Shown here piece after piece: positions 1 to 11,629 of a DNA stretch of 64,000 nt. Source of the DNA: Tamarix chinensis. Its lineage: Eukaryota > Streptophyta > Magnoliopsida > Caryophyllales > Tamaricaceae. The notes below the pieces were generated by a model. The model saw nothing but the letters and a program-made list of their open reading frames with translations, searched no databases and was not told where the DNA came from. The stretch is taken from assembly GCA_030549775.1 (NCBI GenBank), contig CM060173.1, positions 31,924,110 through 31,988,109 on the forward strand, given 5' to 3'. The translations under genes were made by a program, and so were the position numbers. How positions within the stretch are numbered: the first letter of the stretch is position 1; every line of letters starts with the position of its first letter.

Positions 1-468
1 TTTGACCTTATGCAGGTAGGAGACCATGTCTTTGATGCCTATGATACCTACGAGGTATCGGGTGGGGCAGAGCGTTGAGCCTAACCTGACTTGGGGACCG
101 AGAGCGAGTTGGCCGGACTCCATTGCTATCGTCGGGTTTCATATTCTCTTTATTTAACCGTATTTTGGACTATGCTTTATGTTTTGAGAAATCACACTTT
201 TAAGTTGTAATCCTAAACCGTATTCTAAGTGCTGTTTGACTTATGTTTCGTTAATGATTTATGTTAAGTTTTGAACCATGTTTTAATGTTTCATATCTAA
301 GGTTGTTTGGTTTTAGCCTTAGCACTTAGTACTGGAACGGTAGAGGTGTACTGGTCCGATACTAAGTGTGGCAGTAATACCCCCAAGTTTATGGTTTTAA
401 TTCTTTCGCTTCCGCTAAACTTTTTGATTTTAACGAAATTTTTCAGTAGTAAATTTGGGGGTGTTACA
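1..468 (+). repeat. 3' end of long-LTR copy A
   Basis: This is the right-hand end of the long-LTR family; its left part lies outside the window. It closely matches 37,986-38,448 of copy D and ends in the family terminus GGGTGTTACA, with the final CA at 467-468. The next five bases, CTTTA, would be its target duplication, but the left copy cannot be checked. It is inserted in the C-terminal coding region of LINE ORF2, because LINE sequence resumes directly afterwards. The 3'-terminal hairpin of the family is at 324-367. Confidence 0.85.
324..367 (+). other. 3'-terminal inverted repeat of copy A
   Basis: Two 19-bp arms (left arm ACTTAGTACTGGAACGGTA) are separated by GAGGTG and can pair at about 15 of 19 positions. 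The same structure lies about 100 bp from the 3' end of copies B, D, E1 and E2, with shortened or diverged forms in C and F. It could fold in RNA or bind a protein; neither is shown. Confidence 0.7.
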
Positions 469-2697
469 CTTTACCTAGAGGGTGTCCTTCTTTTTTCAGA
501 TATCCCATAGTAGCTTCCCCATTGCAGCGTTGTTCTAGGTCTCCATATCAATGAGGCCCAATCCACCTTCCTGTTTTGGAAGGCACACAACTCTCCATGC
601 TACCATTACTTTTGTTGAGTTGTTTGCCTTTCCTGTCCAAAGGAACCTCCTACATAAAATGTCAATTTGGTGTATTAATCTCTAGGGAAGGATAAACACT
701 TAACTCCAATATAATTACATGCTTGATATTACTGAATTGATTGATTGTGCCCGACTAGCATAAGATTACAGCTAAGTATGGAAAGACTAGATTCTCTTGG
801 TTACTTTTGCTACAAGGTCATGAATTTAAGCACAGGTCAGACGAGCAGTAGAGAGAGGAACCCCTAGGTATATAAAATGGGATGTCCTTTCCTAGAAATT
901 AAGTTTCATAAGGATATATATCTTAAGCTGTCTCTCAACTAATCTAAAGTATATAGAGCATTCTTGGGGATTTATGTTTAATCTAAACCTATTTGTAAAA
1001 TCCTTGATGACTATCTTGACTTGCAAAATGGATCTTAATTCACCCCGATAGAACATAATCATATAATCAATAAAGGCTAGGTTGATGATCTTTAATTTTT
1101 TTGCATCGAGGATAGCCTTTAAACGTATTATCAATCTAGAGAAGTCTAAGTTGCCTTGTTAAGTATTCTGTAACTAGGACAAAAAGATAGGGGAAGAGTG
1201 GATCACCTTGTCTCAAACCTCTTCTTCCTTTGAATTCCATGGTAAGTTCTCCATTATGCATTAGAGAGAAAGAAACTAACGCTATGCATGCAAGAATCAA
1301 CTAAACGAATTAAATAAAGGGGCAAACCAAGAGCATGCTATGTTTGTTGCAGGAACTCCTAGTTAACTGTGTCATAGGCTTTCTTAATATCTAATTTTAG
1401 CATACACTAGGGAGAGATGTTTTCCTGAGTATATTTCTTCACTAACTCAGCTATTAATAGGATATTGTCACCAATCATCCTTCCACTAACAAAGCCAGTG
1501 TGGGACTAGTCAATCAAATAAGGCATGATAGGTTTGAGCTTATTAGTTAGGATTTTTGAAATAACCTTATATAAGACACACCAATAAGCTAGCTGTTGGC
1601 TTGTAATATATCACTTTGGTAGAATTATCTTTCTTTAGGATAAGAGTGAGAGATGTGATATTGACTTTCTTTTGTAGGAATCCTGTTGAGAAGAATTGCA
1701 TGATAGCTACAGCTGCATCATATCCTATAATATTCCAAGCTTTCTTAAAGAACAGAGCAAAGAAACCATATACCATAGATGCCTTGTTGTCTTCAATTGA
1801 GAAGACTACATGCTTTACTTCTTTGTAAGTTATTGGGGCCAAAAGAACATGTTGTTGATCTTTTAAAGTAGTGGACCATGGGGTATCACTTGTTCTTTGA
1901 CATATCTAGTGGCTTCCCTTCCAAGTAGTTCCTTGTAAAATGTAAGGAAAGCCTATCCAATGTCTTCATTATTAGCCATTGTGTGTTCATTATCTAACTC
2001 CAGTTTGGATATGGCGTTTCTATGTTGTTGGCTCTTAACATAGGTAAAAAATAAATAAATTTGTTGTTTGTGTCCCCTACATTCATCCAATGAATTTTTG
2101 CCTTCTATTTGAGAAATAATGCCTTATAGTGGCTAAGTCTATGATAAGTGTTCTCATATTCTAGGGTTTTCTGTCTTTGAGCTATGTTAGACACATCTTG
2201 TAGGTATGTAAGATGATTTTTGTGCATCTTATCCCTTGCTTGTTTTAGCTTACTACCAAATGACCCATATTTGGCATAATTAAGGGTTTTAAAATGTGGC
2301 ATGAGCTAATTTAGCTTCTTCATAATGGCTAGAAGCTAATTACCATAAATCTGATTTTACATGTGCTCATTGACAATCTTTAAGAAACTTTCATCATTAA
2401 TTAGGAAGTTATAAAATCTTAAAGGTTTCTTAACCGGATTATCGTCACCTAAAATAGACACTTATAAGGCAATGATCAGATATAGAAGGCACCAGGAACT
2501 CAACATAAGATTGGGTGAAGGTTTTGAGCTATCTTACATTAACCATTGCTCGATCCAGTTTACAAGCCATAGTCTTTGCATATGTTCTTTTATTAAACCA
2601 TGTTAGGAGAGAGACATATCCTTTGAGATCCACAAAACCTAGGGAATTCACCATCTAAGAACATTCATCTTTTTCTCGTTGGGAATGGGTTCTACAT

Positions 2698-2998
2698 TGT
2701 AATACCTCAAATTGAGTAGAGTATTGTAAGGATTAATCTGGCTACTTTTATTAACATGGTATACCATCCTTTTGGTGATTCCCTCGTACGAAATCCATAG
2801 TTAAGAATTTTGGATGTTGAACAATTTTAGGATGGGTGACCCTCCTAAGAAGTTTTAGAAATTTTCTGAAATTTTTTTAGGAAGCGTGTGAGGAAAAAGC
2901 GCGCTGAAAGGACTCGTGTTGATCTATGGGCCCAGCTAATCAATCTGAAAGTGCTCCAAGGTAGTTCCTGTGTAGTCGTGTGGACTTGGGGTGTTACA
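2698..2998 (+). repeat. 5' LTR of the Cassandra-like TRIM
   Basis: A 301-bp repeat with TG/CA ends. It aligns along its whole length with 3,146-3,447 but with scattered substitutions, so the insertion is not recent. Confidence 0.88.
2782..2855 (+). ncRNA. 5S rRNA-derived segment in TRIM 5' LTR (decayed)
   Basis: The stretch carries GTTAAG (start of the 5S box A region) followed about 30 bp later by GGATGGGTGACCCTCC, which is nearly identical to the box C region of plant 5S rRNA. In Cassandra such segments can recruit RNA polymerase III. Here box A is degraded, so promoter activity is doubtful. Confidence 0.6.
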
Positions 2999-3000
2999 AA

Positions 3001-3012
3001 TGGTATCAAAGC
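3001..3012 (+). other. Primer-binding site of the TRIM
   Basis: TGGTATCAAAGC lies two bases after the 5' LTR. It differs by one base from the initiator-methionine tRNA-type site TGGTATCAGAGC. Confidence 0.8.
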
Positions 3013-3145
3013 AAAACCGCAACCGTGAGCTAAACTTGGATGAGCCAGTCAGTCACCTAGCGAGACGATTCTTGGGATAAACTATATTGAGATAGTTAGT
3101 GGTTGAAGTGCAACAAGGACGTTCCCTTATTTGAGTGGGGGTGAA

Positions 3146-3447
3146 TGTAATACCCCAAGTTGAGCAAAGTGTTATAAGGATTGATCTAGATACTTATATT
3201 AACATAGTATACCCTCTTTTTAGTGATTCCCTCCTAAGAAATCCACAGTTAAGTGTGCTGGCCATGGAGCAGTTTTAGGATGGGTGACCCTCCTAGAAAG
3301 TTTTCAAAATTTTATAAAAATTTCTTAGGAAGCGCGTGAGTAAGGACAAAGCACGCTGAAAGGTGTGTTGATCTGTAGGGCAAGCCGATCAATCCGAAAG
3401 TGCTTCAAGATAGCTCCTGCGTAGTCGTGTCGACTCGAGGTGTTACA
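3146..3447 (+). repeat. 3' LTR of the Cassandra-like TRIM
   Basis: A 302-bp copy of the 5' LTR, preceded by the purine tract at 3,133-3,145 and followed by the target-duplication copy TAAAT. Confidence 0.88.
3232..3300 (+). ncRNA. 5S rRNA-derived segment in TRIM 3' LTR
   Basis: Better preserved than its partner in the 5' LTR. GTTAAGTGTGCTGG matches the 5S box A region, and AGGATGGGTGACCCTCCTAG matches box C, in the correct order and at roughly the 5S spacing. The surrounding 5S body is not conserved, so this is a co-opted segment and not a full 5S gene. Confidence 0.65.
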
Positions 3448-3693
3448 TAAATCCACTCTTCGCAATCATCTTCATTACTACATTGATATCCCCCACAAGT
3501 AATAGTGGAGAAGTGACTTTCATAAGCTCTTTTATCAGCCAAAACCATACGATTTTCCTGGCCTTTGTAGTGTTAAATGCATAAATGAAACCCACTATGA
3601 ATTGTTTCCCATCTTTAAAACTATGCCATCACAAAGAATATATTGATCACATGCTTGTAAGAGCTGAATCTTTCGATAGAGTGTTAGTTGTGA

Positions 3694-3861
3694 GTGTTAA
3701 AACCTTGAGTGGTAGTTGTGAGTGTTTGATCTTTGGCTCAACCTTAGATTAAATACTATCTTACTTCTCATCCCCACTCTCTTTTAACTTGTAGTGGTCA
3801 ATTATCTTATAAGCTACCATATTCTGTTAAGCATGTGCCAACTTGTTTAGCATATGCATCA
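3694..3861 (+). repeat. Truncated 5' LTR of G1
   Basis: These 168 bp match 31,239-31,402, including the shared end GCATATGCATCA. The rest of the LTR (several hundred bp in the 3' copy) is missing, and LINE sequence abuts the break. A deletion therefore removed the outer LTR and probably some LINE sequence. Confidence 0.8.
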
Positions 3862-3864
3862 AAT

Positions 3865-3876
3865 TGGTATTGGAGC
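3865..3876 (+). other. Primer-binding site of G1
   Basis: TGGTATTGGAGC starts three bases after the LTR end and differs at two positions from the initiator-Met tRNA-type site TGGTATCAGAGC. It fixes the orientation of G1 as plus. Confidence 0.75.
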
Positions 3877-3959
3877 TTAAAGTTGAGAATTTGGGGTGAT
3901 TTTCATCTCCACTTTTCCTTCTTTACCCCATCTAAGCCCAAACACTTCATCTAATTCAC

Positions 3960-6202
3960 CCCCTTCCATTTAAAATTTGGGGTGGAGTTACAAAAGTACT
4001 ACACCTTAGATGAGCTTTTTCATCTAGCCACTAAGGTGGAGAAGCATGATAAAGAGAAGAGGGGACTGAAGTTTCCTCAAGGAAGGTTCACGACCAATGC
4101 TCCCAAAGAAGCCCCCTCATCATCTAATTCACCCCCTTCCATTTAAAATTTTAAAGTAAAGGACAAAGGGAAAGGTGTTAGGTTTGAACCTAAAAAACCG
4201 AGGTTTTAAGGTGCTTTAATTGTCAAGGCATAAGGCACTATAAAAATGAGTGTCCCAATAAAAGAGTTATGAATCTTTTTGATTTGGAGGAGGCAACCCA
4301 TGAGGAGGAAATGGAAGACACCAAATTGGTCCATGAGGAGGAGGAAGAGCAAGAAGAGGAACCCCTAAATGTAGGAGAAGCTCTAATGGTGAGAAGGGTA
4401 TTTCACACCAAGGAGTTCTTGAAGGAGGAGACACAATGAGAGAACATATTTCAAACTAAATGCATGATCCTTGGTAAGGTATATTCCCTTATTATCGATG
4501 GAGGTAGTTATGAGAATGTAGCCTCTTGGACTCTTGTGGAGAAACTTAACTTGCCTGCCTCTCAACATGCCAAACCATATAAGTTATAATGGATTAATAA
4601 TGGAAGCATGGTTGAAGTGACCAAGCAAGTTGTAGTTCCATTTTCTATTGGAAAAACCTATCACGATAATGTGGTATATGATGCGGTTCCTATGGACGTT
4701 TGTCATCTATTGCTAGGAATACCATGATAATATGATAGGCATGTCTAACATGATGGTAGGAGGAACACTTATTGTTTGAAATTTTCCAAAAAGAACATTA
4801 TACTCACACCCCTTAGTCCTCGTTCCTCACTTGTTAGGGAGGAAACCAAAAAGAAGAAGACCTTATTTCTAGATAGCAAGGGGATAGACAAGGGGCTAGC
4901 CAAAGGTCATATATTTTTTTATTGTTGCTTGAAGATAATGAAGGAAGTGGAGGAAGTGAAGCATGGGTCAAACCTTTGTTAAGGGAGTTTGAGGATGTCT
5001 TCCCAAACAATCTACCTAGTGAACTACCCCCTTAAAGGGAATTGATCACCAAATCAACTTGGTACCCAGTGCTACACTCCCAAACAAGACTTCTTATATG
5101 TGTAATCCTAAGGAGGCTAGGGAGTTACAAAGGTAAGTTGATGAGTTGTTGCAAAAAGGGTTCAATAGAGAATCCCTTATCCCTTGTGCAATAATGACCC
5201 TTTTAGTACCAAAGAAAGATGGGAGTATGAGAATGTGTGTTGATAGTAGAGCTATCAACAACATCACCATCAAGTATAGATGTCCTATACCTATACTTGA
5301 TGACATGTTAGATTGCTTATATGGGGCTTGTGTATTCTCAAAGATTGATTTAACAAGTGGATACTACTAGATTAGAGTAAAAGAGGGAGATGAATGGAAT
5401 ACCTCCTTCAAGACTAAGGGAGGATTATACGAATGGATGGCGATGCCTTTTAGTCTCTCAAATACTCCCATCACCTTCATGAGGCTCATGGATGAATTCC
5501 TTAGGCCCTTTATCTCTAAATTTTTTGTAGTGTACTTTGATGCTATACTTGTATACTCCTTTAGTAGTGAAGACCATGTAAAGAACTTAAGGCTTGTATT
5601 TTCAACCCTTAGGAACAACAAGTAGTATGGAAAGTTAGAGAAGTGTGACTTTTTTGTACCAAAAGTCACCTTCCTAGGTTTTGTTGTATCTAATGATGGT
5701 ATTTCAATTGATGAGTCAAAGGTGGAGGCAATAAGGTCGTGGGGTACACCTACATCCATTACCTATATTCGATCCTTCTATGGAATTGCCATATTTTAGA
5801 GGAGGTTTATAAAAGGACTTAGAACTCTTTTGGCCCCTATCACAGAGTGCCTCTAGAAGGGAGAATTCAAGTGGACACTTGCAGCCTAAGAAGCATTTGA
5901 TGTGATCAAGGGCAAGTTAAGAGAGGCCCCCATCTTAAGGTTCTCAAATTTTGCTAAAGTTTTTTTAAGCTGAATGTGATGCATGAAGAGTTAGGATTGG
6001 AGCAATCCTACTACAAGAAGGAAAGGCAATAGCCTATTTTAGTGAGAAGCTTAATGGATCAAGATCTAACTATAGCATATATGAAAAGGAGTTTTATGCC
6101 ATTATTAGGGCTCTAGTTCATTGGTCTCACTATCTAAGGCCCGCACTATTTGTATTACATACCGATCATGAGTCTCTAAAGAATGTAAATGGGAAACATA
6201 AG
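3960..6202 (+). pseudogene. G1 gag-pol remnant: zinc knuckle, protease, RT, RNase H
   Basis: The gag N-terminus appears largely deleted, and the remaining gag tail starts near 3,985. A CCHC zinc knuckle (CFNCQGIRHYKNEC) is readable at about 4,209-4,250. The protease follows at about 4,440-4,730; where plant gypsy proteases have an Asp in the active-site loop, the readable phrase is IIDGGSYENVAS, then HLLLGIP. Reverse transcriptase runs from about 5,095. [20 protein letters not shown] is at 5,200-5,260, [10 protein letters not shown] at 5,337-5,366, and the catalytic YFDD box at 5,536-5,547 reads YFDA, which would abolish polymerase activity. RNase H follows (KAIAYFSEKLN near 6,025; HTDHESLK near 6,160). 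In-frame stops and frameshifts are present throughout, so this is not functional. The frame continues after 21,344. Confidence 0.88.
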
Positions 6203-7629
6203 TGATGACTTCTAATCACAAGTGCACGGTGTTGAAGTAACATGCAACATTGATCCCATGGGAACTAGGAAGTGAGCAATGGGATAGTGAAAAGATCTCG
6301 TATGTCTAGACTCACGAGAGGGGCAGATGATGTCTAACTCTAAATGAAAAAGAAATTTTTTATAAAAAAAATCCAACTATAATATAAGAACAAGTGAAAC
6401 TCAATTAGATAAAAGGCTAAGATTTTGGTCAATCCCCTTAATCCCAATGTGATTGAATATTAACCCCAAATCCTGAATCAAAATACTTTATCATGAATGC
6501 CAACCAAAGTATGTAGTGTAATGCTTCTCAAGCCACTACACCCTATTGTCTATCAAGACTCATCTATTTCTAGTAAGAATGCAAAAATAGGTAACACATT
6601 ATTATATATCATATTTCCTTTTTTTAGTTGTAGAGGCAAACCAACATCTCTCAACTTTGTGGTTTAATGTCTAGTCATGCTAATGGGGCCCACTCCGACT
6701 TATCTCTTGAATCTCACCAGGTTTCTCTAAATAATAATAGAAAAGTGATAATTTTCCCCATTATTCCAATTAAAGCATTAGCACAACACATATGACAAGG
6801 AATTAGATTGAGTAGGGTTCAGGTTCTCAACACATCCGGATCATGGGATTTCCCTTCTCCTCGGCATAAATCAATTAGTCAATCATAGCTTTCATTAAGC
6901 TCAACATCTTAAACATAGAGACTTACATCAATTGAAAAAATAAATAAAATCTAAAGGAAAAATACAATACCCTCTTTATTTAGTATGAGAAATTTATTAT
7001 TCTATCCGTCCGACCAGGAATAAGAAGATGAGATCAAAATATGGAAGATTGTGGATAAATTAGGAGTCGGATTGGATAGGGTGATCCCAAAAAAATAACA
7101 CTAGATCTCTCTTTTATGCTCCTTAAATTACCATCTTTTTATCCCCTACATTTCATCCCTTGAATTGAACAAAAAAAATTATATATACGTAACTGCCCAT
7201 TGACATGGCCATGTAAATCAACACAACAGTGTAGTATCAACAAGCGCTCCTTCAGCTTTGGGCATGTTTTGTATTTCAACAATAAATTATTCATTTGAAT
7301 TTAGATTGAGCCAATTTTTTTATGTGTTGGAAAGCTAAGAAAAAAATATATAACTTTTATTTTCAACACATTTCCAAATTTAGATTGAATCATGGTTGGA
7401 TTTTCAAGTATATTTTTCATTTTCATACTTTGAGCACTGGCATTTGCGTCTGTTTTGTTTCACCTATTGCGTTTTAGCTCCCTTTGATCTAATTTTCTCT
7501 AAATACCTACAAAATATGATCAAGATCAGTAAAAAAGAACAAGTGGACTAAAGTATAAAAAAATCATAATATAATGACATTAAATATTTATGTTAAAGTC
7601 TATATGATTTATATAATTCATGCCTACCA
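6203..7629 (-). repeat. 3' LTR of the Athila-like element
   Basis: A 1,427-bp repeat, TG at 6,203-6,204 and CA at 7,628-7,629 as read on the plus strand. It aligns from end to end with 19,915-21,339. Many substitutions separate the two, so the insertion is old. Confidence 0.92.
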
Positions 7630-7641
7630 ACTCCCCTATGC
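7630..7641 (-). other. Polypurine tract of the Athila-like element
   Basis: On the minus strand ATAGGGGAGT lies immediately before the TG of the 3' LTR, the expected place for plus-strand DNA priming. Confidence 0.7.
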
Positions 7642-9202
7642 TTGACTTGTTGCTTGTCCTCAAGCAACTGACACATATAAAAGCACATAGTAGAAGTGAT
7701 AGGTAAAAATGAGATCCCTTTATTGGTAAAGATTGTTCAAACAATCACATCACACCAAATCCAATCAACTCATCAAGACCTCAAAATTCATCAAAATATA
7801 AAAAACACAATTCTCGAAAAATATTTTTTAGGTTGCATACTAAGGAAAGAAGTGAAAATGTAGTGTTGAATTCTCAAGTCAAAATCATCTAAAGAGGATC
7901 ATGCAAGGAAAAAATGTTGTGTGGGTTGCAGGCAACCATGAGCTATACTCATTCAAGATTCAAGTTTCAAACTAGCAAACTCATTTTAGGTACTAGGACA
8001 CTCCTCTCTCATGCCTATTTATATGAATCAATTTTAAAGCATCACTCAATTCCTCGCACTCATGAACATGATCACTCATATGCTTGTAGTGCTTCTTGAT
8101 TCTCCTCCACTATAAAGACTTTGAATACACAATAATCAAGAGGTCTTATTAAGGTTGTAACAGGGTCAGGTAAAAATTTTAGGACATCTTTTTTTTTTTT
8201 TATAAAAAAAAAAGTGGGGCTACAAGTCTAGAACCAATGAAGTGTGATCAATAATAGCTATATAAGTCTCTTTTACCTTATTCAATCTTTTTTTTCTTTT
8301 TCGTTTTCTTTCTCCTAACATCTTCAACAAGAAAACCAAAGCTAAATATCTTTTTCTTTTTTTTTTTCTTTTTTTTTTATCATCCTACATGATCATTCAC
8401 CTTTTCACACCTCCCTTACCCTTAAGATAAACCATACTCATACCTTTGTTCTCAATATACTCATCACCCCACTAGTTCTAGACTAAGGTAGGGATACATG
8501 GATAACAGTTACAAGTGTGGTTAGATATAAAAAATAGGCCAAAAGCTCAAAATAGTTAGCAAAGGATAAAACATTAAGGTTAGTCTATTTGGCTAATGTA
8601 TGTTTTATTAGAAAAGAATATGTGCCTATATCATCATAATGCATATCATAAGTCATATATAATTTTGAAGAAAATCATTGCAACTTCTATTTTCACAAGC
8701 TATGGTAGGACATCACACACAAGAAAAATATTGAGACTCCTTTTTGATGAATCGATCTTTTAGGCTCAAAATCTCATAATGTCCAAACAAAAATGCCAGT
8801 TCTAATCCTTTAAATCATATAACAATTCACCACATTAGTTACACTATAATGAACCACAGAAAAGTCTCAATGCATATATGACCCTCAATTTCACGAGCAT
8901 CATTACACTTGTCCCTTAAGAATGCAACCAAAATATTTAAGCTTAAAAATCAAAATCATTTTCAAGAAAACGTTAAGGGGTCTCAAAAAGTCAACTTACT
9001 GCAACCTCATGTTAAACGGTCTTCTATTATCATCAATAAAAGATCATTTCCCGCTTTTATTCCTCTTTTTTTTTCTCAAATTTCAAAATTTTCAATTTTT
9101 AATATTTTTCAATTAATTTTTTTAAATAATCATAAGAAATGCATACTTATAAACATAATGTAAGAAACATAAGCAAAGAAAAATGTAGCCCTATAATATC
9201 TC
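7642..9202 (-). other. Non-coding 3' region of the Athila-like element
   Basis: This stretch lies between the 3' LTR and copy B. It is AT-rich with long A and T tracts (for example about 8,190-8,212 and 8,348-8,380). I see no protein family in it. Athila elements often carry a decayed env-like frame here, but nothing recognisable remains. Confidence 0.6.
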
Positions 9203-10035
9203 TAAAATAACCTAAAATCCTAGTTTAATAAGTTATAGCTAATTAAGGTTTTATTAAGGAAATCAAGTAAATAAATTATTTTTTTAAAATGAGACGAAGT
9301 AATTAGGGCAAAATCAAGAAGAAATTAATAAATAATTTGATTGGAAAAAATTAAAGTGTTTTGCTAATTAAAATGGAATTTAATTAACCTAAAAAGAGAA
9401 TTTGATTATTATTTTATTAACATATTATTTTTTTAAGTATCACAAAATATCAAAATATTTTAAACACCCCCAACTCACCTCTTTTTCTTTTCTTTCCTTT
9501 TTCCCTTTTTCTTTTTCCTCTCTTCTCTTTCTTTTTCTTTCCTTCCTCTCCCTTCTCCTTTTCTTTCTTCCCCAACCTGGGCCAGCTCAGCCTACGGCCC
9601 AATCCCTCTCCCCTCTCCCTTCCTCCTGTGCGGCCTAGGCTTGCGCCACACTCCCTTCTCCCCTCAGCTGGCCCATTTCCCTTCCCCTTTTCTATCTTTT
9701 ATTTTTCTTCCCAAACCGCCCGATTCATTCCTATCTTCTTCCCTAGGCTCCCCCTACACGACCTGTAACTCTCCCCTAACCTACGGCTCGATTTCCGCCA
9801 GCCACAGCTAACCAGCCATCCCTTCCCTCTCTTCCCTGCCAAATTCCCGTCCTATCGACCCTACTGACCTTCCCCCTCCTCACACAAGCCTATCCTACTT
9901 CCTTTCTTCTCCCCTAATAGCCATAGCCCTGCAATGGTAGACCTGTGTTGGCCTACCACCGCCGGCCGGTGTGCCTACCCTGCTGCCCCCTACTTTCCCT
10001 TGCCCTCTTGTAGTTTCCCCCCTCTAATTAGCCAA

Positions 10036-10043
10036 TATATATA
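10036..10043 (+). promoter_or_regulatory. TATA-like box, copy B
   Basis: TATATATA follows the pyrimidine-rich leader at the position where copies C, D and F have TATAAATA. It is the likely start region of the LTR transcript, by position only. Confidence 0.45.
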
Positions 10044-10682
10044 CCTTTTAAGAATCCAAAATCGGATCTTTTTTTATAGCCCATAAATTCCGGACCCTAG
10101 CACCACCTCGCAATCAGATGACCTCACCATTGTCGCCACTAGAGCCACCCACAGAATTGCTCCCTACATCACCCTCTACCAAACTATGCCTCCCTTCGCC
10201 ATCGATTTGTTTGCATGAGCCACCTCGGCATTGCAAAGTACCCTTCTTGATTAGCCACACCTTCACCCCTTCGTCGCCCTTCGCACCACCATTCACCACC
10301 ACTCCCGCCACAACCACCACCCCTTACACCTCCCAAAATCACATACAGACCTTCCTCTACTTTTCCCTCCCCTCCTTTTCCCCTTCCTCCCTCTCCTTCC
10401 CCTTCCTCCCTTTCCACCACCCTCAGCCACCGTAGTGTCATCGCCTACACTGCCACCTTTAGCTGCGCCACCACCCCTATTCCAACCCTCTCAACTTGGG
10501 CAACCACAACCACCCAAACTTCCATCCTCATTCCCCCCTCTCCTATTCCTAACACTCAACTATTCCCCTTTTCTCCCTCTTTCCCCGCTGCCGCCAGTGC
10601 CGCTGGTCACCACTAACCCTATGTGGTACCCTAACCCCTCTCAACCCTTAAACCCTAATTATGTAAGCCTTATCCATTATAA

Positions 10683-11130
<448 letters not shown>

Positions 11131-11567
11131 AGGGTAAAAGCATTAGAACGCTTATATTATCATTATTTCAAATATTACTATTATTAATATTATTCTTAGC
11201 AATATTAGTATTTTTTTAATATTACTATTATTATATTACTATTTTATCCCTAACCTTATTATTAGCGTTAGCCTTAAAAATATCAGGGTTTCTATTACTA
11301 GGAGTATTAGTATTACTATTATTATTAATAATATAACTAGTGTTAGTACTATTATTAAAAGAAATCAAGCTATTAGATTTAATAATATAAATATGGCTAT
11401 AAATTTTAACATAAACCTATGTTGACTAGTAATAATCTAGTACGCTAACTTGAGGATAAAAACCCTATTTTTCACTTGTAAAATTCCCTTTAATAATAGT
11501 AACCCTAATAGGAAATAATAACATTTTTTTAGGAAGGAAACTAATCATTAGCTTTTCCCTCTTATAG

Positions 11568-11629
11568 GTGAAACTAGTTAAAGTCTTGAGGAGGCGTAGG
11601 AGCGTGCTCCAAGACCGGTGACGTACTAG
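11568..11629 (+). other. 62-nt exon-like block, copy B
   Basis: Preceded by the acceptor-like TTTTCCCTCTTATAG and followed by the donor-like GTAAGG. It contains GGAGCGTGCTCC, an inverted repeat. The same block has exactly the same length in copies D and E2. No ORF spans it. Confidence 0.55.

Larger units (their letters stand above)
2698..3447 (+). mobile_element. Cassandra-like TRIM retrotransposon
   Basis: A 750-bp element with two direct repeats of about 300 bp (2,698-2,998 and 3,146-3,447), each beginning TGTAATACC and ending GTGTTACA. The 147-bp centre has no coding capacity. A primer-binding site TGGTATCAAAGC, close to the initiator-Met tRNA type TGGTATCAGAGC, lies at 3,001-3,012. A purine tract GAGTGGGGGTGAA is at 3,133-3,145. 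Flanks TACAT and TAAAT match at 4 of 5 bases as a target duplication. The LTRs carry a 5S-rRNA-like segment, which is the defining property of Cassandra elements. It depends on other elements' enzymes for movement. Confidence 0.88.
469..3693 (-). pseudogene. LINE (L1-type) ORF2 remnant: endonuclease and reverse transcriptase
   Basis: Read on the minus strand, this is a decayed L1-type non-LTR ORF2. A likely endonuclease piece lies at about 3,450-3,560 (LVGDIN). The start of the reverse transcriptase region is the 91-codon stretch at 1,567-1,842, where the family phrase about a 'FFKKAWN-IG' block followed by an 'NPT-DYRPI' block is readable in mutated form. The polymerase catalytic box FADD appears as FIDY near 1,060-1,080. 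The C-terminal part, with CLPKQEGGLGL, is at about 510-590. Stops and frameshifts are frequent. The 3' end and poly(A) tail are missing because copy A interrupts it at 468. The Cassandra-like TRIM at 2,698-3,447 interrupts the endonuclease part. Its ORF1 is on the far side of the gypsy nest at 31,500-32,940. The assignment is firm; exact domain limits are not. Confidence 0.8.

Noticed and set aside
307..510. Small 67-codon frame at the LTR/LINE boundary
   Set aside because: It spans the junction of copy A and the LINE and has no homology in the other LTR copies' matching frames.
2698..3447. A genuine 5S rRNA gene pair
   Set aside because: Only box A and box C regions match; the rest of the 5S sequence is absent and the segments lie inside LTRs.
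8180..8215. T-run followed by A-run as a transcription terminator hairpin
   Set aside because: Plant genomic context; long A/T runs are common in this decayed element and do not mark a terminator.
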